Shown in pieces: positions 28,399 to 36,903 of a stretch of DNA of 64,000 nt. The translations under genes were made by a program, and so were the position numbers. The stretch lies in assembly GCA_028280485.1 (NCBI GenBank), contig JANQLS010000086.1, forward strand, positions 1 to 64,000, given 5' to 3'. Under the pieces are notes generated by a model. That model ran no database searches. It saw only the letters and a program-made list of their open reading frames with translations, and was not told where the DNA came from. Numbering within the stretch: the stretch's first letter is position 1; each line of letters begins with the position of its first letter. Origin of the DNA: Planctomycetota bacterium (GTDB taxonomy: Bacteria; Planctomycetota; UBA8108; JACQVS01).

Positions 28399-29322
28399 TT
28401 AGAATCCATCCCCTTTCACATTCATTTCCACTTGGTAAAGCCCTGTTCGTGCTGTGATAAATAGAGTGCGGCCATTCTTCCCACCGAAGCATACGTTTGA
28501 GGGTGTTTCTGGAACAGGGATCATAAGAATTCGGGAAGCGCTTTGATTGAAAACTTCAATTCCTTCCTTAGAAGTCGTATATAAATTCCCGTGCTCATCG
28601 AGTGCTAATCCATCCGATCCTTTAGGTGCTGCTATTTTTTTATTTTCTAATTCAGCGTTAGCTTTAATTTTTGCCATCCAGCATCGACCCCGATCAGTGA
28701 AATAAAGCCGTTTCCCATCAGAGCTGCCTACAACTCCGTTGGGACCCCGGATTTGAATGTTTTTACCTACATCTTGGGTGGCCTTACCTTTGGGTGGAAT
28801 GTAAACCACCGTGCCCATCAATCTTCCCTCTTTTTTCAGTCGAGGGATTTTTTTAGCTTTGTTAGGAACTGAAAAATAAATCCCGCCATCAGGAGCAATC
28901 CATAGATCATTCGTGTGGCCAAGTAGTTGTTCCTTGACTCGATCCGCTAGCACTGTTTCTTTTCCAGGTTTCTCAATTCTAAGGATGCGACAGCCCCCAA
29001 CCTCACAAAAGACAATTCGATCTTGGGCATCAATGTAGATACCATTTGAAGCCTGTTTCCCAATTCTGATTTTAGTTACACCTTTTGTCGCTTTCCAACG
29101 ATGGAGAGTTTTGTTGGGGATATCACTAAAGTAGAGTGCTTCTTTCTTTCGACTCCAAGCGGGCCCTTCGGTAAAGCGAAATCCTTCAGCAAGCTTTTGA
29201 ACTTTACTTAAGGGCTTGGGGAGTTTGTTATGCTTTTTAACCTCACGATTCTCCTGAGCTTGAAGGCCCACGGACAAAACTGAGAAAAGTGTAGGTATGA
29301 TTAAAAATTTCATGATAGGCAT
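28399..29322 (-). CDS. Secreted SMP-30/gluconolactonase family protein
   Basis: This 307-aa beta-propeller has a signal peptide (about residues 1-22, ending LQAQ). SMP-30 hallmarks are present: FTEGPAWSRKKEALYFSDI with the metal-ligand Glu, NGIYIDAQDRIVFCE, HTNDLWIAPDGGIYFS with the Asn-Asp ligand pair, GPNGVVGSSDGKRLYFTD and GSDGLALDEHGNLY. These enzymes open sugar lactones using a divalent metal. Last gene of the minus-strand operon; its ATG overlaps the isomerase gene by 13 bases, and GGAAAAGAG lies just upstream. A role after oxidation of a sugar to its lactone is plausible. Confidence in family is high; the sugar is unknown. Confidence 0.9.
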   Translation of the reverse strand: MPIMKFLIIPTLFSVLSVGLQAQENREVKKHNKLPKPLSKVQKLAEGFRFTEGPAWSRKKEALYFSDIPNKTLHRWKATKGVTKIRIGKQASNGIYIDAQDRIVFCEVGGCRILRIEKPGKETVLADRVKEQLLGHTNDLWIAPDGGIYFSVPNKAKKIPRLKKEGRLMGTVVYIPPKGKATQDVGKNIQIRGPNGVVGSSDGKRLYFTDRGRCWMAKIKANAELENKKIAAPKGSDGLALDEHGNLYTTSKEGIEVFNQSASRILMIPVPETPSNVCFGGKNGRTLFITARTGLYQVEMNVKGDGF

Positions 29323-30437
29323 AGCTCTTTTCCAGCGTATTTGATGCTTTGTTTGACATTTGAATCCTCAAGCTGAACTTGCTTCTCAAGTGACAAGTGA
29401 CTTACTCTTTGTAATTTTTCCACTGAGTTTCTTCGCACGAATCTCAAGGTCTTGGCTAATTCGCGAGCAGAGACGGTGGGCATCGTCGAGTAAAATTCTC
29501 GAGTTAAACAGGGCACTTTAAGCGGGTCTCGAGTGATCAGTTCCAAAGAGAATTTTATCTTCGGTTTTGATTTTTTAATGATCTGAACCATACGTTTTAA
29601 ATCAAAACTTCCTTGCCCTAAGGGGGTATCCCCCAGAAGAAAACCGTCCTTGTAATCCTTCAAGGCTTGATCTTTGAGATGGACGCTAAAAGTGTAAGGA
29701 GCTAAAGCTTCTATGGGTTCATACGCGCCATCGATGAGGGCAAAGCTATTTCCGGTGTCGAGGCAGGCACCTATGTATTCACTATCCAGGTGCTTAAATA
29801 GTGCCAATCTTTCTTCCATACGTTGATCTTTGTGGTTTTCAACGGCAAATGGAAGTCGATGTTTTTTAACAATGGGAGCGGCTCGCTCCAGCATCTCACG
29901 GCCTCGTTTTTCGAATTGCCTGAATTCAGCTAAGGTCTTAAATCGTTCGTACCGTCGACCAGGAATGATGGTGGTTCGTGCTGCTTGTACATTGACTTCG
30001 CGTGCGGTTTTAACTTCTGCTTCAAATCGACCAAGATCATTTTTATTCTTTGGGGGCTTAATAATGGCATCGATAAAAAGATCATGCTCTTCAGCGAAAG
30101 TTCTCAGCTTTCGTATTTCCTCTAGCATTAAAACTCCAAGGCTTGCCTGCATTCCCCCTGCGCCTTGGGCATGACAGTGTTTTAAAAAAGTTAATGGGCG
30201 AAATAAGTCATAATTTTGATTCTGAGAATGTAACCACCTTCGACGTAGATTGTAGTCGTACATCACCAAGCCCATGGTTGTCAGCCGGGGTTTTTGATTG
30301 ACTGGGTTGGCATTAATTTGAGGAAGGAGAGTTGCGCCTGCTATTACACCTAATCGACCGAGCGTAGTACGACGATTGATGACGTTTTGATCCTCTTTCA
30401 TTTTAAGCTCTGCTCTAAGTTTTCTGCTTAAACTCAT
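29310..30437 (-). CDS. Tat-exported sugar phosphate isomerase/epimerase-like TIM barrel
   Basis: This 375-aa xylose-isomerase-like protein has an N-terminal twin-arginine region (NRRTTLGRLGVIAGATLLP, about residues 20-38). The barrel core includes PFAVENHKDQRMEE (metal-ligand Glu), YIGACLDTGNSFALID (Asp), FSVHLKDQAL (His) and FSLELITRDP (Glu), the four-ligand pattern of this superfamily. Members isomerise or epimerise sugars and inositols. The gene starts 19 bases after the FecR gene and overlaps the SMP-30 gene, so it belongs to the sigma/anti-sigma operon. An internal ATG at 30401 would place the Arg pair nearer the N-terminus, typical for Tat signals, and is an alternative start. Confidence 0.85.
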   Translation of the reverse strand: MSLSRKLRAELKMKEDQNVINRRTTLGRLGVIAGATLLPQINANPVNQKPRLTTMGLVMYDYNLRRRWLHSQNQNYDLFRPLTFLKHCHAQGAGGMQASLGVLMLEEIRKLRTFAEEHDLFIDAIIKPPKNKNDLGRFEAEVKTAREVNVQAARTTIIPGRRYERFKTLAEFRQFEKRGREMLERAAPIVKKHRLPFAVENHKDQRMEERLALFKHLDSEYIGACLDTGNSFALIDGAYEPIEALAPYTFSVHLKDQALKDYKDGFLLGDTPLGQGSFDLKRMVQIIKKSKPKIKFSLELITRDPLKVPCLTREFYSTMPTVSARELAKTLRFVRRNSVEKLQRVSHLSLEKQVQLEDSNVKQSIKYAGKELCLS

Positions 30438-30456
30438 ATAGAACTGGAGTCTTGCT

Positions 30457-32124
30457 TTAGTTATTTCCGCCTAGGATGGGGGCCACAGATCTCCAAGTTG
30501 GGCCAATCCGAAGTTCATCAACAATACGTTCTTTATGGCCAACCGATGTCAAAATAACCAAGTTGAGTTGGGCTGAAAGATCGAGGTCGCGGCAAACGAC
30601 ATCCCAGTCCCGGGGTTCGATACAATTCAATTCATCGAACTCGGAGAATATTCGAAACTGTACTCGGTCCTCTCCGTATTCTTGGGCTTCAATTTTTCCG
30701 ATGCACAAGAGTGATTGATCTTTTGGGATTGAAAACCTTCCTCGACTACCTACGCCAAGTCCCGTTTGGATTCGAGGGCCATGATTTCGAGGTACCCCGA
30801 AACTCAACGACTCACCGAAATAGTCATCGCTTGATCTTAAGGTGAGCCGAAAATCATCGAATGTGTGATGCTGGGCGGGCTCTGGTGCCTTAAGCATGAA
30901 ACTTAGGTAGTAGGTGGCGTTTTTAGCTAGTTGGATGGGGTGTTTCATTTGGCGAATTTGAACAATGAACCCGGGCGGCATTCGTAACATTCCTAGGCGA
31001 CCTCCAGGAACGGGCCAAGTGACATTGAGCTTGCCGTGGACGATATCGAGTGAATCCAACACGGTTTGTCCTTGTCGATAACCTTCTTTAAGGGTTCGAG
31101 CGCGCCAGGGTCCCAACCAACCTTTTCCTCGAGTGCTATCTTCAAGAGCTATTTTCCCTTCCTTATAGTAAAAACCTTCGTAAGCGTAGGTTAAATCCCA
31201 ACGAGAAGAGGGTTTTAAATCTTTGACTAAGGTTGCGAGCCGTTTGCTCTTGACGGCAATTTTTCTGAGACTCGAGCGAGCACTGTCTACGGCCACGGCT
31301 TCACCCGCCTTAAGAATCTTAGAAGTCTCAGTGGGGGAATCCAAGGGACGAATAGAAACCTCTCCCTCGAGTACATCGAGTTCCGTTGCACCACTTGAGT
31401 CTACTCTGACCGAAAACTCTGTTCCTAAATCTAAGAGTTCGCTGGCCGGAGTCATCACCGTGAATCCCACTGCTTCTTCAGGGGCTCGGATTACCGCGTC
31501 GCCGAAGTGAATGCGCGCTGCCCCTTTCGACAAGAGTTCCATTGAAACATTGTCTTTAATAGCGACTTCTGCTCCTCCATCGAACCTCAGGACGGCGAAT
31601 CCTGAGGTCAATCGTAAGGGCCCGGTCGGAATTCGATGGCCCTCAGAGAGTGACGGAAAATCCTCCCATTCACAGGCTTCACATAATAATAAGGTTGCAA
31701 CTGGAGTGGAGAGGGGTTGAAAGCTCCCTTTCACGGTGTTGTTATTATTATTGCTCTGAGAATCGAATAAATAAGGCCAGGCGATGACCACTGCAAACAT
31801 TGCGGCTATACTCGCGGCCCAGATTCCCAATTTATATATTTTGAATTGACGAATGGATTGTCGCTTCTGAGTTTGAGCTAAAATGGAATCGATTTGCTGA
31901 CTCTTTTGGATGGAAACCTCTGAGAGGATGGCTTCTACGGCTTCTTCACTGCAAGGTTCTCGATGGATGAAACCGAGAATTCGATGCTCGGCGAGTCGTT
32001 CGCAAGCTTCCTTTCGAAATTCAGTACTTTGAGATAGGAGAGCCTCTAATTCGTCGATTTCGCCGGGAGAGAGTTCGCTTTCAAGCAAAGATTCCATCAG
32101 TTCATCGAAGCGATTCCTGTTCAT
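30457..32124 (-). CDS. FecR-type membrane anti-sigma/sensor protein
   Basis: This 555-aa protein has a cytoplasmic N-terminus (about residues 1-95) of the type that binds ECF sigma factors in planctomycetes (MNRNRFDELMESLLESELS, acidic helices). One membrane helix follows (about 98-119). The FecR domain spans about 140-270 (LTSGFAVLRFDGGAEVAI, GFTVMTPASELLDLGTEFSV, ELDVLEGEVSIRPL). The last 250 residues form a beta-rich, LamG/jelly-roll-like extracellular domain (YEGFYYKEGKIALED, PGFIVQIRQ). It starts within the sigma gene's stop (ATGA, 32121-32124), so sigma and anti-sigma are made in coupled amounts. The outer domain may sense a glycan; that is inference. Confidence 0.88.
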   Translation of the reverse strand: MNRNRFDELMESLLESELSPGEIDELEALLSQSTEFRKEACERLAEHRILGFIHREPCSEEAVEAILSEVSIQKSQQIDSILAQTQKRQSIRQFKIYKLGIWAASIAAMFAVVIAWPYLFDSQSNNNNNTVKGSFQPLSTPVATLLLCEACEWEDFPSLSEGHRIPTGPLRLTSGFAVLRFDGGAEVAIKDNVSMELLSKGAARIHFGDAVIRAPEEAVGFTVMTPASELLDLGTEFSVRVDSSGATELDVLEGEVSIRPLDSPTETSKILKAGEAVAVDSARSSLRKIAVKSKRLATLVKDLKPSSRWDLTYAYEGFYYKEGKIALEDSTRGKGWLGPWRARTLKEGYRQGQTVLDSLDIVHGKLNVTWPVPGGRLGMLRMPPGFIVQIRQMKHPIQLAKNATYYLSFMLKAPEPAQHHTFDDFRLTLRSSDDYFGESLSFGVPRNHGPRIQTGLGVGSRGRFSIPKDQSLLCIGKIEAQEYGEDRVQFRIFSEFDELNCIEPRDWDVVCRDLDLSAQLNLVILTSVGHKERIVDELRIGPTWRSVAPILGGNN

Positions 32125-32711
32125 GAGTGATCCTCCTTAGCGAGTCGGATACTTACACACTCGTGAAGTTGTTTTCTAAGCTTATAAAGCTGTTTCCGGA
32201 TACTACCGGCAGAGCGTCCCATTTCTTCAGAAATTTGGGCGATGGATTTCGTGCTCTCATAGCGCTCTTTCAATATTCCTCTTCCTTTCTGAGGAATTTC
32301 CTTCAGGCATTCTTTCAAGAATTGCATTCGACTTTCTTCAATCTCATTCCCAGCGTGCAGCTGAGCTTCCATTTCGTTAGCTAATGCGATTGGAACATAT
32401 TTACTATGGTAATCTGCGAGGCGTCTTAACCGGGATGATTCCTGAAGAAGTTGATAACGAGAAATAGTGATGACCCAAGCAGCGAAATCCGTTCCGAGTT
32501 TGTAATCTTTGATGCTCGTATAGGCTTCGACAAAAGCTTGTTGAACGATGTCATCCACGTCAATGCCAGGGATGCTTCTTCCGGCGACGAATATTCGGAC
32601 TCGGGATATCAATTGTTCAACCACAAACCGGTAAGCATCACCATCACCATTTTGTACGGCTTCGACATGCTGGTCTATTTTGTCGAGATTGGAGTTTTTC
32701 ATTTTAGTCAT
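32121..32711 (-). CDS. ECF-type RNA polymerase sigma factor
   Basis: Sigma-70 family protein of 196 aa from ATG 32711; the frame extends upstream only to a TTG at 32738, and another ATG lies at 32702. Region 2 includes VRIFVAGRSIPGIDVDDIVQQAFVEAY and TDFAAWVITISRYQLLQESSRL. Region 4 includes LKEIPQKGRGILKERYESTKSIAQISEEMGRS with its helix-turn-helix (SAGSIRKQLYKLRKQL). It resembles the group of planctomycete ECF factors encoded directly before FecR-domain proteins. It heads a four-gene operon with FecR, a sugar isomerase and SMP-30, and probably autoregulates it. The divergent DUF1592 operon 300 bases away is a natural candidate target. Confidence 0.92.
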   Translation of the reverse strand: MTKMKNSNLDKIDQHVEAVQNGDGDAYRFVVEQLISRVRIFVAGRSIPGIDVDDIVQQAFVEAYTSIKDYKLGTDFAAWVITISRYQLLQESSRLRRLADYHSKYVPIALANEMEAQLHAGNEIEESRMQFLKECLKEIPQKGRGILKERYESTKSIAQISEEMGRSAGSIRKQLYKLRKQLHECVSIRLAKEDHS

Positions 32712-32738
32712 AAACCCGGAAAATAGCCTGAGAGACAA

Positions 32739-33017
32739 TGCGATTACTATTATCCCATTGGGGATAGCAGGACGGAGCTATTTGTTACCTTAAATTTTAT
32801 AAAATATTGTACTCTCCTTTTGGAAACCGGTTCAGTTTCGAAAGGATTTAGTCAAAACTTAAAATGAGGTTTTTAAGCAAGCTTAGCTTAAGAGGGCGAG
32901 GGGATAAAATGTGTTGCTTGATCACAGAATTTTAAATTTAGATTCAGATTTATTTCGGAATCTTGGTAACGAATCGGAGTCAGCTGCTATTAATATTATA
33001 ACTAAAGGAGATACAGC
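32739..33017. promoter_or_regulatory. Divergent control region between the sigma operon and the eight-gene operon
   Basis: About 280 bases with AT-rich stretches (for example around 32795-32810) and short palindromic pieces, including TTAAGC paired with GCTTAA near 32873-32893. Both operons are likely transcribed outward from here. I cannot assign promoter boxes reliably. AAAGGAG at 33004-33010 is the ribosome-binding site of the plus-strand gene. Confidence 0.35.
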
Positions 33018-35591
33018 TTGACTCGATATACAGAACTATACAGAGCGGCGTTCCATGTCGTAAGTTTTTTATTCTTTATGACTACCTTTGTCGTGGGTGA
33101 GGAGACTGCAGCGAATGGCGATAATGAGATTAAAGACTTTGTTGCCGAAAATTGTGAGCGTTGTCACAATTCAAAACGCAATAAAGGAAACCTCGACTTA
33201 ACAACCTTAACCCTTGATTTCTCTCAAGATGATCAACTTAGCCGCTGGGTCCGAATCCATGACCGCGTTGAGCGAGGTGAGATGCCTCCGGGGAAAAAAG
33301 ATCGAATAGAAGCTGAAGAGCGATCGTTGTTTGTCAGCCAGCTTTCCAAGCCATTACACAATGCCATTTCTAATCGACAGGAAAAATATGGAAGATCTCG
33401 TTTACGTCGATTAGGGAGGGCCGAATTTTCAAACTCACTTATTGATCTGCTTGCCCTTCCCCATTTGGAGCTTGTCGATAGGTTGCCACCCGATGGTATT
33501 GCCTATGGCTTCGATAAGAGTTCGAATGCTTTAGATTTTTCTCATGTTCAGGTGATGCGATATCTTGAGGTTATCGATTTTGCCTTAAGCCAGGCGATAG
33601 TACCTCGATTGAAGGGGAAGCAAAGTCAACTTATTCGTAGTGAATTAAAAAGTATAGAAGGAGTTAATAAGACTCTTCAAACTCTACGAGTTCAACTAAA
33701 GCATGGTACGGGTATACCTCTCATCGGAACTCAGAAAGATCCAACACTCGACGTGTGGACGGGGAATTTTGCTAAAAGAGAACCGGGTTATGTGCGCGAC
33801 CCAAAGCCTTACTTTAACGGGGTCGCCACCTTTATGAACAGTCGTGATAATCACAATATCACCCTCAAGCCATTCAGAGTGAAGCAAAGTGGTTATTACA
33901 AGATACGAGTGAAGGGTTTTTCGCTTTTAAATGACCACGGTAAGGTACTTCCCAGTGATCGAGTAGAAACCGTTTCTTTTTATGCTAAGAGCGGGCGTTT
34001 ATTGGGTCGCTGCGATCTTCAACCGGGCCAACCCAATACGAGTGAAGTTCAAGTTTGGTTAGAAGAGGGCGAGCCCATCGAATACCTTGCCAGTTCAGCG
34101 CCGAATAAACATTTCAAGCTTCCCAACAAGCTTAAGCCCTTCAAATACCATCATTTTAAGTCACATGGAATAGGCCTGCAGGCCTTCGAGCTTGAAGGGC
34201 CTCTCAACGCCCATTGGCCGCCAGAAAGTCATAAGCGCTTATTTGGAGAATTAAAACTTAGCCCATCTAATGAACTCATCGAGGGGCGGAATTATCAGAT
34301 CGAACCCCGTGAGGCCAAAAAATCGGCCCAGGCACTGATAAAATCCTTTGTCTCTCGGGCACTTCGTCGGCCTGTTCGGGAAACTGATTTAGAAATACCC
34401 TTCAAAATTGCTGACGAAAAACTCAAACAAGGAAAGCCTTTTATCGAGGCGGTTTTAAGCAGTTATCGAGCTGTCTTGAGCTCTCCTTCCTTTCTGTTGC
34501 TCGAGGACAAACCCGGTAAACTTGGTTCTTGGGCATTAGCTTCTCGCTTGTCGTTCTTTTTAACAAACTCACCTCCTGATGAAGAGCTACGTCGTTCAGC
34601 AGCTAGTGGAAAGCTTTTAGAAGATAAAGAACTTCGGGCGCAAACCGACCGTTTGTTAAACAGCGCCAAGAGTTCTCGCTTCGTTTCCCATTTTTTAGAC
34701 TATTGGATGGACCTTAGAAAACTGCGATTAACTGAGCCCGATGTGAATCTCTATCCCGAGTACAATGCTCTTCTTGTAGATTCTATGTACGAAGAGACTC
34801 TCGCTTATTTCACTGAACTTATTCGTGAAGACTTAGGAGCCGAGTATCTCATCGATTCCGATTTTTTGATGATCAATCAACGCTTGGCTGAACTTTATGG
34901 AATTTCAGGAGTTCAGGGATACAAGATTCGCAAAGTTAAGATTCCGAATGACAGTGTCCGTGGTGGAATGCTGACCCAAGCAAGTATTCTTAAGTTAACC
35001 GCTAATGGGACAACAACCTCTCCCGTAGTTCGAGGCACTTTTGTCTTGGATCGTTTTTTAGGTGATCCTGCGCCACCTCCTCCGCCAAGTGTCCCTGCCG
35101 TAGAACCTGATATTAGTGGGGCTACAACTATTCGCGAACAACTCGACAAGCATCGCGAGGATCCAAGCTGTTCCTCGTGTCATGAAAAGATCGACCCACC
35201 GGGTTTCGCGCTTGAGAGCTTTGATGTGATGGGAACCTATCGTAAAAATTACCGTGCATTAATCGGTCGACGTGAAAAAGGGGTCGACTTAGCCTTCAAC
35301 GGAAAGCCAGTTCGGTACAAGCTGGGGCAGAGTGTGGATAGCGCGGGTCATTTACCGACGGGTGAAAAATTTTCGGACATCAAAGAATTTCGAGAACTCT
35401 TAAAGGGTCAAGTCCCGCAGATCGCCCGCCATTTGTTGGATCAATTGATCGTGTATAGCACTGGGGCCCCGGTAAGTTTTGTCGATCGTCCCCAGGTAAA
35501 ATCGATGCTGGCTCGACTGCAGCCTAAGAAGTTCGGGGTGCGCTCGATGATTCACGAAATTGTTCAAAGTGACTTGTTCCGTAAGAAATAA
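33018..35591 (+). CDS. Secreted heme-binding PSCyt/PSD protein (DUF1587/1595/1592/1588/1585)
   Basis: This 857-aa protein begins with TTG at 33018, supported by AAAGGAG seven bases upstream. A signal peptide covers about residues 1-28. A first heme site, CERCH, is at about residue 46, followed by a DUF1587-like segment (RLRRLGRAEFSNSLIDLLAL). A beta-rich insert follows (about 240-400). DUF1595/DUF1592 segments include FVSRALRRPVRETDLE, ALASRLSFFLTNSPPDEEL and FLDYWMDLRKL. DUF1588 carries MLTQASILKLTANGTTTSPVVRG and a second heme site, CSSCH, in SCHEKIDPPGFALESFD. DUF1585 closes the protein. The domain order is the normal one. The function of these proteins is not established. The DUF1552 partner follows after eight bases, and the operon runs on to 45812. 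Confidence 0.93.
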   Translation: MTRYTELYRAAFHVVSFLFFMTTFVVGEETAANGDNEIKDFVAENCERCHNSKRNKGNLDLTTLTLDFSQDDQLSRWVRIHDRVERGEMPPGKKDRIEAEERSLFVSQLSKPLHNAISNRQEKYGRSRLRRLGRAEFSNSLIDLLALPHLELVDRLPPDGIAYGFDKSSNALDFSHVQVMRYLEVIDFALSQAIVPRLKGKQSQLIRSELKSIEGVNKTLQTLRVQLKHGTGIPLIGTQKDPTLDVWTGNFAKREPGYVRDPKPYFNGVATFMNSRDNHNITLKPFRVKQSGYYKIRVKGFSLLNDHGKVLPSDRVETVSFYAKSGRLLGRCDLQPGQPNTSEVQVWLEEGEPIEYLASSAPNKHFKLPNKLKPFKYHHFKSHGIGLQAFELEGPLNAHWPPESHKRLFGELKLSPSNELIEGRNYQIEPREAKKSAQALIKSFVSRALRRPVRETDLEIPFKIADEKLKQGKPFIEAVLSSYRAVLSSPSFLLLEDKPGKLGSWALASRLSFFLTNSPPDEELRRSAASGKLLEDKELRAQTDRLLNSAKSSRFVSHFLDYWMDLRKLRLTEPDVNLYPEYNALLVDSMYEETLAYFTELIREDLGAEYLIDSDFLMINQRLAELYGISGVQGYKIRKVKIPNDSVRGGMLTQASILKLTANGTTTSPVVRGTFVLDRFLGDPAPPPPPSVPAVEPDISGATTIREQLDKHREDPSCSSCHEKIDPPGFALESFDVMGTYRKNYRALIGRREKGVDLAFNGKPVRYKLGQSVDSAGHLPTGEKFSDIKEFRELLKGQVPQIARHLLDQLIVYSTGAPVSFVDRPQVKSMLARLQPKKFGVRSMIHEIVQSDLFRKK

Positions 35592-35599
35592 GAGAAACC

Positions 35600-36901
35600 A
35601 TGAAATCGATTTCTGTAGTTAAAAATAAAACTCTCGATCGTCGTTCGTTCCTGAAGGCAGCAGGGGTGTCGATGGGACTTCCTTTTTTAGACGCCATGGT
35701 CCCCACTTTCGCCAGTGAAAAAGGGCTCAAGGTTGAAATCCCTCGCCGCATGATTGCTATCAATATAGATCTTGGATTTATGCCGGAGGAATTCTTTCCT
35801 TCTGAGGGTGGTCGAAAATACAAATTGTCTCCTTATCTAGAAACTCTTCGTGACTTTCGTAAAGACTTTACGGTCTTTAGCGGTGTATCCCATCCCGAAG
35901 TCGATGGTGGCCATCAGGCGGATGTTTCATTTCTGACCGGAGCTCCTCATCCGAATTCACCGGGTTTCAAAAATACAATTTCACTCGATCAGTACGCAGC
36001 TAACTATATTGGCCACCGAACACGGTTTCCCACCCTAAACTTGAGAGTGGGACCTGGGAATGCATCCATGGCTTACACTTCGGATGGGGTTCGAATCCCT
36101 TCTGAAATGCGTCCTTCAAATGTTTATCGAGCCCTTTTCGTTCAAGGTTCTCAAGACGAAATTAAGGCGCAAATTCAACGCTTACGAGAAGGGCAAAGCT
36201 TGATGGATGCTTTCGCTGACCGTATCAAGAAGCTTGAGCGAGAAGTGAACAAAGCCGATCGACAGCGCTTGGATCAATACTTTACTTCCGTGCGAGAAGT
36301 GGAGAGACGATTGAAGCTCAACGAAGCCTGGGAGAAGAAGCCTAAACCGAAAGTGAATGTGAAATCGCCCCGTGATGTCCTGGATCCGGGTGAATTGATT
36401 CGTCGAACTCGCACCATGTATGACCTTGCTCGTCTGGCGCTTGAAACCGATTCAACCCGACTTATAACAATCCTCGTAACTCAGTCGTTTAATCCGAAAG
36501 TCAATCTTCCAGAAGTAACCTTGCCTCATCATGCCTTGACTCATCAAAGTCAACGTGATGATTCAAGGAAACAGCTTCATAAAATCGAAAAGGCTCAAAT
36601 GCAAGAACTCGCGCGACTACTGGCGGGGCTTCGCGATTCTAAAGAATCGGGTCAGAAGTTGCTCGATAGAACCATGGTTTTACAGGGAAGTAACCTTGGA
36701 CATGCGAATCGCCATGACAATAGTAATTTGCCCGTGTTGCTAGCCGGTGGGGGATTTCAACACGGGCAGCATCTCATGTTTGATAAAAAACACAATTATC
36801 CATTAGCCAATATCTATGTATCCATGCTTCAAAGATTAGGGATAGAAACAAGTAGCTTTGCCAGTGGAAAGGGCACGGCCAGAGGACTTGAAATGAGTTA
36901 G
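35600..36901 (+). CDS. Tat-exported DUF1552 protein
   Basis: This 433-aa protein has a twin-arginine signal (LDRRSFLKAAGVSMGLPFLDAM, about residues 13-34). DUF1552 features are FTVFSGVSHPEVDGGHQADVSFLTG, SLDQYAANYIG, TSDGVRIPSEMRPSNVYRALF, a central helical part, and the late segment MVLQGSNLGHANRHDNSNLPVLLAGGG. This last part resembles alkaline-phosphatase-type folds and suggests a hydrolase, but no activity is established for the family. It follows the DUF1592-type cytochrome protein by eight bases, the invariant partner arrangement. Start ATG 35600. Confidence 0.93.
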   Translation: MKSISVVKNKTLDRRSFLKAAGVSMGLPFLDAMVPTFASEKGLKVEIPRRMIAINIDLGFMPEEFFPSEGGRKYKLSPYLETLRDFRKDFTVFSGVSHPEVDGGHQADVSFLTGAPHPNSPGFKNTISLDQYAANYIGHRTRFPTLNLRVGPGNASMAYTSDGVRIPSEMRPSNVYRALFVQGSQDEIKAQIQRLREGQSLMDAFADRIKKLEREVNKADRQRLDQYFTSVREVERRLKLNEAWEKKPKPKVNVKSPRDVLDPGELIRRTRTMYDLARLALETDSTRLITILVTQSFNPKVNLPEVTLPHHALTHQSQRDDSRKQLHKIEKAQMQELARLLAGLRDSKESGQKLLDRTMVLQGSNLGHANRHDNSNLPVLLAGGGFQHGQHLMFDKKHNYPLANIYVSMLQRLGIETSSFASGKGTARGLEMS

Positions 36902-36903
36902 AG

